Shown here: piece after piece, positions 1-6,367 of the stretch
How the letters are laid out: each line of letters starts with the position of its first letter
How positions within the stretch are numbered: position 1 is the first letter of the stretch
Origin: Bacillota bacterium
GTDB lineage: Bacteria > Bacillota > Clostridia > Christensenellales > CAG-138
Length of the DNA: 8,460 bases
Direction: 5' to 3'
NCBI GenBank assembly: GCA_023409435.1
Contig: JAEYHP010000006.1
Span: forward strand, 1-8,460
Translations under genes and position numbers: made by a program
Notes under the pieces: generated by a model
Databases searched by the model: none
Told to the model about the DNA's origin: nothing
What the model saw: only the letters and a program-made list of their open reading frames with translations

Positions 1-582
1 ACGCTAAACACTCCGGAAACGGAAACGATCGTGATTGCCACGCCGTTTTACAAACCCCGGCATTTTTACTACAACCAGAAGATCAACTGCATGCCCGCAT
101 CCGGCCATGTGCGGCTGGGGGATCTGGAGTTCGCGTTTTCAAAAGAGGACGCGTTCGGTACGCTCGATTGGGGGCGCGGCGTGTGGACCTACGACAACAT
201 TTGGTATTGGGGCAGCGCGAACGGCATGGTAAACGGCAAGCTGTTCGGCTTCAACATCGGTTACGGCTTCGGGGATACTTCCGCTGCGACCGAAAACGCG
301 ATACTCTACGACCATAAGCTCCACAAGTTGGAGCATGTGAAGTTTCATATTCCCGAGGAGGGCTATCTAAAGCCGTGGACGTTTTCCTCTTCGGACGGCA
401 GGTTTGAAATGGAATTTGCGCCCATACTGGACCGCGCGGCAAGAACAAACGCCGTAATCATAGAAACGGACCAGCATCAGGTGTTCGGCCGGTTTACCGG
501 CCGCGCCATACTGGACGACGGCACGGAATTACAAATAAAAAACCTTTTGGGGTTTGCAGAAAAAGTCAGGAATCGGTATTAA
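1..582 (+). CDS. DUF2804 family protein, C-terminal part (5' end outside window)
   Basis: The frame is open from base 1 to a TAA at 580-582, giving 193 residues. The GTG at 31 lies inside this open frame and is not a convincing start, so the gene begins upstream. The visible part matches what I know of DUF2804: a WGRGVWTY...WYWGSANG segment (bases about 166-228), a GFNIGYGFGD..AATEN segment (about 247-300), and a C-terminal QVFGRFTG...DG...GFAEK segment (about 478-573). These Trp/Gly-rich motifs are characteristic of the family, whose full-length members are usually well over 300 residues, so roughly half is missing. The biochemical function of the family is unknown to me. No signal peptide can be judged without the N-terminus. 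The gene ends 5 bases before the ABC-F gene, suggesting co-transcription and possibly translational coupling. Family assignment is fairly certain; function is not. Confidence 0.85.
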   Translation, partial: TLNTPETETIVIATPFYKPRHFYYNQKINCMPASGHVRLGDLEFAFSKEDAFGTLDWGRGVWTYDNIWYWGSANGMVNGKLFGFNIGYGFGDTSAATENAILYDHKLHKLEHVKFHIPEEGYLKPWTFSSSDGRFEMEFAPILDRAARTNAVIIETDQHQVFGRFTGRAILDDGTELQIKNLLGFAEKVRNRY

Positions 583-587
583 GACAT

Positions 588-2504
588 ATGGCATTGTTGG
601 CGGCTTATAAGCTTTCAAAATCCTTCGGTGGGCGCACGCTGTTTGAGGATGTGTCCTTCGAGGTTGCACAAAAGGATCATATCGGCCTTGTGGGCGCAAA
701 CGGCACGGGAAAAACCACGTTGATGCGCATGTTAACAGGGATGGAGCTGGCGGATGGCGGGGCTGTGCACCGCGACAAACTTATGGTTGCGGCGACGCTG
801 GAACAGACGCCTGCGCTTCGTGAAAACCAGACGCTCTACGATTTTACGCTGGATGCGTTTCCGCCTCTTTTAAGGGCCGAGGAGGAGTTAAAAGAGATCG
901 GTGCGCAGCTTTTGCTGCCCGACGCGCCGCATGAGCAACTGGTAAAAAAGCAGCACCAATTGCAGGAGCGGTATGAGCAGGGCGGCGGCCTGATGTTTAA
1001 AAGCCGCACGCGCTCTACGCTTTTGGGGCTTGGGTTTACGCAGGCGGAACTGGAACTATCTGCGCTTTCCCTAAGCGGCGGGCAACTCAACAAGGCGATG
1101 CTCGCACGGGTGCTTCTTCTGGGCGCGGACCTGCTGTTTTTGGACGAGCCAACGAACCACCTGGATATTGCGGCCACGGAGTGGCTGGAAGCATATTTAA
1201 AGGCGTATACCGGCGCGTTTATCCTGATTTCGCATGACCGGTACTTTCTGGACCAGGTGACGAACCGCACCATGGAACTGCGCAACATGCGCCTGCATAT
1301 GACGCCGGGCAACTATTCCACCCATGTGGAGCGCACGCTCAACGTCAACGAGATTGCGCGGCGGCATTATCTGAACACGCAGAAGGAAATTAAGCGCATC
1401 TACGGCATTGTGGAGCAGCAGCGCCAATGGAACAAGGAGCGCAACATCCGCACCGCGGAATCAAAGCTCAAGCAGATCGAGCGCCTGAAGGCGACGCTGG
1501 TGGAGCCGGAAAAAGAGGCCGCCTCCATCCGCTTTACGTTCACAGCGAAGGAACCCGGCGGTAACGAGGTATTGATTGCGGAAGGGTTACAGAAAGCCTA
1601 CGGCGAAAAGAAGCTGTTCTCGGACGCTTCCGTGCTGGTACGGCGCGGGGAGCGGGTGTTCCTTTTAGGGCCGAACGGCTGCGGGAAGACGACGCTTTTG
1701 CGTATCCTCATGGGCCGGGAAGCGGCGGACGCGGGAAGAAACGCATTTGGCGCGGGCGTGAAACCCGCATATTACGAGCAGAACATGCGCTCGCTCAACG
1801 AGGAAAGCACGGTGCTGCAGGAGGTATGGGACGCATACCCGCGCATGCGGCAGACGGAAATACGCAACGCGCTTGCGGCATTTTTGTTCCGCAACGAGGA
1901 CGTGGAAAAGCGTATCAGAATGCTTTCGGGCGGGGAGCGCGCGCGGGTGCAGCTATTAAAGCTGATGCTTTCGGGCGCGAACCTGCTGTTGCTGGACGAG
2001 CCCACCAATCATCTGGATATCGCCTCGCGCGAGGCGCTCGAGCAGGCGCTTGAGGAAAATAACGGCGCGCTGCTCATCGTGACACATGACCGTTTTTTGG
2101 TAAACCGGCTTGCGGACCGCGTGCTGTACATGACGCCCTCCGGCCTTACGGAAACAATCGGCGGATACGACGCGTATTTGGCCGAACGGAGTGCGGAGGA
2201 AAAGCCGCCCGAGCCGCAGGAGGAAGAAAAGCCGCAGAACGAATACCGGGCGAAGAAGGAACGCCAGAGCGCCATCGCCCGCGCAAAAAGCGAGGTAAAC
2301 CGAGCGGAGCGGGAAGTCTCCCAAAAGGAAAGCGAGCAGGCGGAACTCGAACAACAGCTTTCAGACCCCGGCGTTGCGGCGGATTATGAAAAAGCGGCCG
2401 CGCTTTCCAACCGGCTTGCGGCCTTAAAGGCCGAACTGGAAGCATGTATCGCGCTGTGGGAACAAGCAGAGGAAGCATTGCAAACGCTCATCGAGCAAGT
2501 ATGA
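588..2504 (+). CDS. ABC-F family ATPase, YdiF-like
   Basis: This is a soluble twin-ATPase protein of 638 residues with no membrane segments, as expected for ABC-F proteins, which bind the ribosomal E site and act on translation rather than transport. Domain 1 has Walker A GANGTGKTT (36-44), signature LSGGQ (162-166), Walker B ending D186-E187 and H-loop H216. Domain 2 has Walker A GPNGCGKTT (361-369), signature LSGGE (446-450), Walker B D470-E471 and H500. Both catalytic glutamates are present, so both sites look active. The charged helical linker (about 243-322) is where ABC-F proteins contact P-site tRNA. An acidic/proline-rich stretch (about 535-550) leads into a predicted C-terminal coiled coil (about 552-636). 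Length, this extension and the second-domain wording resemble Bacillus YdiF. The ATG at 588 gives a normal family N-terminus but has only a weak AGG (568-570) 17 bases upstream, so translation may be coupled to the upstream gene. An antibiotic-resistance role cannot be read from sequence alone; a housekeeping ribosome-rescue role is more likely for this type. Confidence 0.95.
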   Translation: MALLAAYKLSKSFGGRTLFEDVSFEVAQKDHIGLVGANGTGKTTLMRMLTGMELADGGAVHRDKLMVAATLEQTPALRENQTLYDFTLDAFPPLLRAEEELKEIGAQLLLPDAPHEQLVKKQHQLQERYEQGGGLMFKSRTRSTLLGLGFTQAELELSALSLSGGQLNKAMLARVLLLGADLLFLDEPTNHLDIAATEWLEAYLKAYTGAFILISHDRYFLDQVTNRTMELRNMRLHMTPGNYSTHVERTLNVNEIARRHYLNTQKEIKRIYGIVEQQRQWNKERNIRTAESKLKQIERLKATLVEPEKEAASIRFTFTAKEPGGNEVLIAEGLQKAYGEKKLFSDASVLVRRGERVFLLGPNGCGKTTLLRILMGREAADAGRNAFGAGVKPAYYEQNMRSLNEESTVLQEVWDAYPRMRQTEIRNALAAFLFRNEDVEKRIRMLSGGERARVQLLKLMLSGANLLLLDEPTNHLDIASREALEQALEENNGALLIVTHDRFLVNRLADRVLYMTPSGLTETIGGYDAYLAERSAEEKPPEPQEEEKPQNEYRAKKERQSAIARAKSEVNRAEREVSQKESEQAELEQQLSDPGVAADYEKAAALSNRLAALKAELEACIALWEQAEEALQTLIEQV

Positions 2505-2509
2505 GGAGG
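2503..2509 (+). promoter_or_regulatory. Ribosome binding site overlapping the ABC-F stop codon
   Basis: GAGGAGG begins within the TGA stop of the ABC-F gene (2502-2504) and sits 4 bases before the ATG at 2514. It fixes the start of the next gene and places the two genes in one transcript, with terminating ribosomes close to the new initiation site. Confidence 0.8.
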
Positions 2510-2513
2510 CAAC

Positions 2514-4040
2514 ATGCAGACACGTAAATTCAGCCTGGGCTTGCGTTTTGACATCATGGCGGGCGAGGAAGGGCAGGCGACGCCCGCCCAGATCTGGGAG
2601 GAGATATTCTCCGTACTCACCACCAGCGATACGAAGGGCCTGCAACTGTATGGCGGCATGGCGTCGTTTGACGAATACTCCCCGGCGGAGCCGTGCTACC
2701 TGTGCGTATTGACCAACGGCAGCCTCAAGCAGCTGCGCAGGGTATACGCTATGCTGGAGCAGGACGAGGGTATCGGCATGTACCTGACCGCGACCCATCC
2801 GTTCCTACAAAACAACGCGCTGGAAAAAGTTGAGGGACTGACGTATTATGGCAAAGTGCAGCGGGACGGCTCCCTTTCGGGAGGGGACGAGCCGCTCTTT
2901 GATGTGCGTATCTGCAAAAAGCGCGGCAAGCGCAGGCCGGTGGGCAAAGGCATTGTATTTCTGCTGACGCCCGACGCTTTTTTTCATTACCTTTCTTCCA
3001 AGCAGGCCATTCGCCGCCTGACTTTGGCCGCAAGAAGGCAGATTCCCGGCGTGCGGGTGCTGCCGCTTCCCATTGCGAACGGTGGGCCGGGCACCGTGGA
3101 CGCCATATTGATGGCGCGCAACGGCACCATGCGCAAGGTTCATATCACGGGACCCCTAGGGGAAAAGCAGGAGGCGTGCTATGCCGTGTTCGGAGGAAAA
3201 ACGGCGGTGATCGAAATGCCGGAAGCCTTTTGCGGCACGGTTTCCGGTCACAAACTCCATTCCAGCTTTGGCATGGGGGAACTCATCCGCAGGGCTTTGG
3301 ACGAAGGATTAAGCGAAATCATCGTCGGGCTCACGCCTGGCCGCATCAACGACGGAGGCCTGGGCTGCCTCCGTGCATTGGGCGTGAAGCTTTTGAGTGG
3401 GGAAGGGGCGGAGCTGAACTCGGAAAGCGAGGCTACTATCGCCAAAATCGATACGGAGCTTTTGCACCCGCGCATCCGCAACACGCGTTTTGTCATGATG
3501 ACGGACGATATGGTCCGCCTGACGAAAGAAGCACTCCATGAACCGCTGCGCGCGTCTTATGCCGCATTGGTGAAAGAAGCCGCCGCGTTTGACGTATATG
3601 GCCAGCCGGGCGCCGGGGCCGCGGGGGGCTTGGGTGCCGCTTTGCTTGCGTTCTTCGGCGCAACATGCCAACCCGGCATAGAGGCGCTGTTAAACGTATA
3701 CGAGTTTGACCGCAGGGCGAAAAACGTCTCCCTGATTTTAACGGGCGAAGGCTGCGTGGATCAGACAAGCTTTGCGCCCGGGCGCGCGGTGGGCGCGATA
3801 CTCGCCCGCGCTGCGCGCATGAAAGTACCGGCCTGCGTGCTAGCGGGGCATATGGGGGAAGGCGGGGAGGAGCTTTTGCAAAAACGGGATTGCAGCAGCA
3901 TGACTCTCGCCGAAACATCCTGCGAGACCACGGCGGAGGCGTTTGTGGAGTGCTTTGACGGCGCGGCGGAGCGCATGTTCCGCTTTATCCGCCTGGGCAG
4001 AGAAATTGAGCGCGTTTCCGCCCGCAAGAATAAGCGCTGA
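2514..4040 (+). CDS. Divergent glycerate kinase-like protein with extra N-terminal region
   Basis: The protein has 508 residues, against roughly 370-380 for ordinary GlxK/GarK-type glycerate 2-kinases, which phosphorylate glycerate with ATP. Residues about 145-495 align by eye with that family: FLLTPDAF (149-156) at the usual N-terminal APDSFKG position, LPIANGGPGTVDA (185-197) for PMADGGEGTVDA, SSFGMGELI (250-258), INDGG (278-282), GAAGGLGAALLAF (368-380) and LTGEG (409-413). Many conserved positions differ: Ser-Lys-Gly after PD is replaced, ADGGEGT reads ANGGPGT, the GGSAT before NDGG reads TPGRI, the CDV and the Gly-rich VFGPQKGA stretch are absent (MTDD, 329-332, and what follows), and GKAP becomes GRAV. 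Residues 1-144 form a region I do not recognise, with no signal peptide or membrane segment. The glycerate kinase fold relationship is well supported; glycerate kinase activity is doubtful. It may be a pseudoenzyme, a regulatory protein or a kinase for another small acid. It lies 9 bases after the ABC-F gene and 14 before the MarR gene. Confidence 0.75.
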   Translation: MQTRKFSLGLRFDIMAGEEGQATPAQIWEEIFSVLTTSDTKGLQLYGGMASFDEYSPAEPCYLCVLTNGSLKQLRRVYAMLEQDEGIGMYLTATHPFLQNNALEKVEGLTYYGKVQRDGSLSGGDEPLFDVRICKKRGKRRPVGKGIVFLLTPDAFFHYLSSKQAIRRLTLAARRQIPGVRVLPLPIANGGPGTVDAILMARNGTMRKVHITGPLGEKQEACYAVFGGKTAVIEMPEAFCGTVSGHKLHSSFGMGELIRRALDEGLSEIIVGLTPGRINDGGLGCLRALGVKLLSGEGAELNSESEATIAKIDTELLHPRIRNTRFVMMTDDMVRLTKEALHEPLRASYAALVKEAAAFDVYGQPGAGAAGGLGAALLAFFGATCQPGIEALLNVYEFDRRAKNVSLILTGEGCVDQTSFAPGRAVGAILARAARMKVPACVLAGHMGEGGEELLQKRDCSSMTLAETSCETTAEAFVECFDGAAERMFRFIRLGREIERVSARKNKR

Positions 4041-4054
4041 AAGGTGGAGGGCGC

Positions 4055-4516
4055 ATGATTGTAAAGGAACAGCAAGACATCACGCGGGAAGCCTGGCAGC
4101 AGTTCATGCTGCTCAACCAGGTGCACGGCTTCTGCATGCAGCATACGCTGAAAAAATACGGTTTGTACGAAGGCCAGCCCGTCTATTTGTTCCAGATTAG
4201 GGATATGGGCAGGCCCAGCCAGAACGAGCTTGCAAAGGCGTTAGGGGTAAGTAAATCCTCGGCGGGCGTAACGATCAGAAGGCTTGAAAAAAGCGGATTT
4301 GTCAAACGCGAGCAGGACCCGGCGGACAGCCGCTGCAACCGCGTGGCGCTCACGAAAAAGGGCCAGGACATCGCGCGCTGGTGCGAAATGGACGTGGATA
4401 TGATCGCGAACAACATGCTGGAGGATTTTACGGCGGAAGAACGGGAGTTTGCGCTCAAGGTCATCCAGCGCATGTACAAGGGCCTTGATTCCATGCGGGT
4501 GCGCATTAAATCTTAA
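4055..4516 (+). CDS. MarR-family transcriptional regulator
   Basis: The 153-residue length is typical of MarR dimeric winged-helix repressors, which often sense phenolic ligands, antibiotics or oxidants. The DNA-binding core runs from about 52 to 102: the PSQNELAKALGVSKSSAGVTIRRLEKSG helices (54-81), then the wing DPADSRCNRVALTKKG (88-103), where the D..D.R...V.LT..G pattern is diagnostic. The flanking helices (about 8-48 and 104-150) would form the dimer interface. Cysteines at 27, 94 and 110 are visible; C94 lies in the wing, so redox sensing is possible but unproven. A strong GGTGGAGG (4043-4050) precedes the ATG at 4055, and no competing start is better. As the last gene of the DUF2804/ABC-F/kinase-like set, it may autoregulate the unit, but the unit's promoter lies outside the window. 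The ligand cannot be inferred. Confidence 0.92.
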   Translation: MIVKEQQDITREAWQQFMLLNQVHGFCMQHTLKKYGLYEGQPVYLFQIRDMGRPSQNELAKALGVSKSSAGVTIRRLEKSGFVKREQDPADSRCNRVALTKKGQDIARWCEMDVDMIANNMLEDFTAEEREFALKVIQRMYKGLDSMRVRIKS

Positions 4517-4557
4517 ATTGCAGGGGTTTTACCCTTATAAGCGTGTTAAAAAGGCAT

Positions 4558-4570
4558 ATACATATTGTAT
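4558..4570. promoter_or_regulatory. 13-base palindrome, possible operator
   Basis: ATACA-TAT-TGTAT is a perfect inverted repeat with 5-base arms and a 3-base centre, 42 bases after the MarR stop codon. AT-rich palindromes of this kind can be winged-helix operators, but no promoter is obvious beside it, and an AT-rich stretch can produce such a repeat by chance. It is recorded as a site to test, not as an established operator. Confidence 0.2.
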
Positions 4571-4572
4571 GG

Positions 4573-4616
4573 ACCCCACTCCTTGCGTCCTCGCTATCGC
4601 GGCGCAAGGAAGGGGT
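4573..4616. repeat. GC-rich inverted repeat (hairpin 1)
   Basis: Arms ACCCC (4573-4577) plus CCTTGCG (4581-4587) pair with CGCAAGG (4603-4609) plus GGGGT (4612-4616), with a small internal loop. The apical part can add a CGC/GCG pairing (4592-4594 with 4599-4601). There is no T-run directly after it on either strand, so it is not a canonical intrinsic terminator. It could stabilise the 3' end of the upstream mRNA or be part of a dispersed palindromic element. Confidence 0.7.
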
Positions 4617-4618
4617 GA

Positions 4619-4637
4619 GGGGAAACGTAGTTTCCCC
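4619..4637. repeat. Perfect inverted repeat (hairpin 2)
   Basis: GGGGAAAC (4619-4626) and GTTTCCCC (4630-4637) form an 8-base-pair stem closed by GTA, two bases after hairpin 1. It is followed by an A-rich stretch rather than Ts, so a terminator role is not supported. Confidence 0.75.
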
Positions 4638-4655
4638 ACAATAAAAGACAAACCG

Positions 4656-4674
4656 TCGGCGCTGCAAGCGCCGA
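4656..4674. repeat. Perfect inverted repeat (hairpin 3)
   Basis: TCGGCGCT (4656-4663) and AGCGCCGA (4667-4674) form an 8-base-pair GC-rich stem closed by GCA. It is separated from hairpin 2 by 18 bases of A-rich sequence. With hairpins 1 and 2 it makes a regularly spaced run of about 100 bases; no U-tract follows. Confidence 0.75.
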
Positions 4675-4705
4675 TACCTTGAAACCTTAAACGGGTTATA
4701 CTCTG

Positions 4706-4738
4706 AAGCATTTTCCAATTATGGAGAATGCTTTTTTT
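4706..4738 (+). terminator. Intrinsic (rho-independent) terminator
   Basis: The arm AAGCATTTTCC (4706-4716) pairs with GGAGAATGCTT (4723-4733), with one G-U pair and a 6-base loop AATTAT. Seven Ts run from 4732 to 4738, the first two also pairing in the stem. It is oriented to stop + strand transcription, most simply the DUF2804/ABC-F/kinase-like/MarR transcript, which would then have a 3' untranslated region of about 220 bases. It would also shield the germination operon from read-through. Confidence 0.85.
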
Positions 4739-4755
4739 ATTGTCTGCAAATACTC
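4726..4755 (+). promoter_or_regulatory. Candidate sigma-G-like (forespore) promoter
   Basis: GAATG (4726-4730) fits the Bacillus sigma-G -35 pattern GHATR, and AATACTC (4749-4755) matches five of seven bases of CATACTA, with an 18-base spacer. It lies 23 bases before the GerAA-like ATG. In Bacillus, gerA-type operons are transcribed in the forespore by sigma-G, so position and biology agree, but the -10 match is imperfect and the -35 sits inside the terminator's 3' arm. I see no convincing sigma-A promoter between the terminator and the gene. Confidence 0.3.
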
Positions 4756-4777
4756 TTACTGAAAGGATGATTTTAAC

Positions 4778-6367
4778 ATGAAAAAATCCTTATGGGACAG
4801 GCTCCGCTTTGACGAGCCGGAGCAGGAATTTGAGCTTTTGGAGTCCGAGGAAGGCAACCCCGGCTTTTTTGCCGGCTGGGAAAAGGAGCAAAAATCCCCG
4901 CCGCCGCAGCCGGAACCGCCTCCGAGCGCTTCCGTTGCGGAAAACGAACAGCGCCTGCGGCAGGAATATCATATCGACATTAACCCGGACGTCTTGCTGC
5001 GGCGCTTTATGCTTGGCGGAACGATTCCTGCGCTGACGGCTTGCATCAACGGCATGGCGGACGGTACCCAGGTCAACGATTTTATCCTGCGCCAGGGCAT
5101 GGTTCCGGGCTGCATGAGCAATGTTTTGGGGAGCTATGCCAAATACGCGGTGGATCATGTGTTCGCCCAGCAGGAGGCGGCGCTTTCCACCGACTGGGCG
5201 GAGGTCAAAAAGGCCATATCCGAAGGGCGCACCGCTGTATTCATCGAAGGAGACGCACAGACGGTGCTGATGGATACGCGCGGCTTTGAGAAGCGCAGCG
5301 TAGGTATGCCGCAAAACGAAAAGGTCATTCGCGGCCCGCAGGAAGGCTTTACGGAAAGCATACGCACCAACATCACGCTATTACGGCGCATCATCAAGAC
5401 GGATGATTTTATATGCGAGTTCAAGAATGCAGGCGGGAAAAACAACGTGGTGTGCGTGCTCGCATACCGGGAAAGCGTGGTAAACCCCAAGCTGCTTCAG
5501 GAGGTCAAGCGCCGCCTTCAGAATATCGACACGCACATGGTATTAAACGACGGCACGCTGGAGCAACTGACCGAGCGCTACCCGCTTTCGCCCTTGCCGC
5601 AGGTTTTAAATACCGAGCGGCCGGACCGGGTGGCGGCGCATATCATGCAGGGGCATGTGGCTTTGCTGTGTGAAGGAAGCCCTTCCGCCAACATTATGCC
5701 CGCCACGCTGTTTTCGCTTATGGCCACGCCGGAGGATTCGTACATGCGCAGGCCATTAGGCAGCGTGCTGCGCGTGGTGCGCTATATCGGCGCGGCTTTG
5801 AGCATATTGCTGCCCGGTTATTTTATTGCGGTGGCGCTGTATCATCAGGGCATGCTGTCCACAGAGGTCATCAGCACCATCATCGCGTCCCGGCAGATGG
5901 TGTTTTTGCCGCTGCCCCTTGAAATGGTGTTCTTATTGTGGGTGTTTCAGCTTCTGCGGGAGGCGGGCATCCGCGTGCCGGGCAGCGTGGGGCACGCCAT
6001 AGGCATCATCGGCGGCCTCATACTGGGTCAGGCGGCAGTCGCCGCCAACATCGTCAGCACGATAGTACTCATCATTGTGGCCTTGGCAGGAATGGGCAAT
6101 TTTACCATACCGGATTATTCCACGCAGATAGCTGGGGAATATTTCCGCATCACACTGGTGCTGCTGGGCTGGGCGGGAGGCTTGCTTGGCATTGCCGTGG
6201 GCGTTGTTTTGATTGCGGCCTGGATGGCCTCGCTAAAATCCTACGGCGTGCCTTTCCTGGCGCCGGTGGTGCCCAAGACCTACTCCAACCGCCCCGCCAT
6301 ACTCCGCGGCCCCATCACGCAGCGCAACCGTCCGGCGGATTATATGAATGCACGGGAGGGGAAGTAA
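4778..6367 (+). CDS. Spore germinant receptor subunit A (GerA family, GerAA-like)
   Basis: This is a 529-residue membrane protein of the GerA spore germination family; with B and C subunits it forms a germinant receptor in the spore inner membrane. A cytoplasmic N-terminal region has a proline-rich stretch (41-49) before a conserved domain carrying the hallmark GPQEGFTESIRTN (186-198), which differs only slightly from the usual GPREGF. Hydrophobic segments lie at about 335-355, 375-393, 403-424, 424-441 and 456-482. They include the family motif LLREAGIRVP (392-401), GIIGGLILGQAAVAA (409-423) and a C-terminal SYGVPFLAPVVP (488-499), with R510-G511-P512 and RP (518-519) near the end. Length is normal for the family. 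The ATG at 4778 follows AAAGGATG (4762-4769). The stop abuts the next start with no gap. The specific germinant cannot be told, and the paralogue name (GerA, GerB, GerK) is not assignable by eye. Confidence 0.95.
   Translation: MKKSLWDRLRFDEPEQEFELLESEEGNPGFFAGWEKEQKSPPPQPEPPPSASVAENEQRLRQEYHIDINPDVLLRRFMLGGTIPALTACINGMADGTQVNDFILRQGMVPGCMSNVLGSYAKYAVDHVFAQQEAALSTDWAEVKKAISEGRTAVFIEGDAQTVLMDTRGFEKRSVGMPQNEKVIRGPQEGFTESIRTNITLLRRIIKTDDFICEFKNAGGKNNVVCVLAYRESVVNPKLLQEVKRRLQNIDTHMVLNDGTLEQLTERYPLSPLPQVLNTERPDRVAAHIMQGHVALLCEGSPSANIMPATLFSLMATPEDSYMRRPLGSVLRVVRYIGAALSILLPGYFIAVALYHQGMLSTEVISTIIASRQMVFLPLPLEMVFLLWVFQLLREAGIRVPGSVGHAIGIIGGLILGQAAVAANIVSTIVLIIVALAGMGNFTIPDYSTQIAGEYFRITLVLLGWAGGLLGIAVGVVLIAAWMASLKSYGVPFLAPVVPKTYSNRPAILRGPITQRNRPADYMNAREGK
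6354..6361 (+). promoter_or_regulatory. Ribosome binding site deciding a GTG start
   Basis: GGGAGGGG lies within the last codons of the GerAA-like gene, 6 bases before the GTG at 6368, which directly follows the TAA at 6365-6367. This supports the GTG as the true start of the permease gene and suggests translational coupling in the operon. Confidence 0.75.

Larger units (their letters stand above)
4517..4777. other. Intergenic region between MarR unit and germination operon
   Basis: This is the only sizeable non-coding stretch of the window (261 bases). It holds, in order, the 13-base palindrome, three GC-rich hairpins, the intrinsic terminator and the candidate forespore promoter. A TATACT at 4697-4702 and a TTGAAA at 4679-4684 resemble sigma-A boxes, but they are only 12 bases apart, too close for a normal promoter. 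I recognise no tRNA, riboswitch or small-RNA family in it. Confidence 0.6.

Noticed and set aside
588..2504. ABC-F protein as a dedicated antibiotic-resistance determinant
   Set aside because: Its length, C-terminal coiled coil and motifs fit the widespread YdiF-like housekeeping type; no resistance-type linker can be claimed by eye.
4573..4637. Hairpins 1 and 2 as intrinsic terminators of the MarR transcript
   Set aside because: Neither is followed by a T-run on either strand; the hairpin at 4706-4738 has the canonical form.
4679..4702. Sigma-A-like boxes TTGAAA and TATACT
   Set aside because: The spacer is only 12 bases, well short of the usual 16-18, and a terminator follows immediately, so it is unlikely to drive the germination operon.
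4449..4718. Small open frames on both strands in the intergenic region (4449-4682 + and 4506-4718 -)
   Set aside because: Both run straight through the GC-rich hairpins, overlap the MarR gene end, show no recognisable family and have no good ribosome binding site, so they are probably non-coding.
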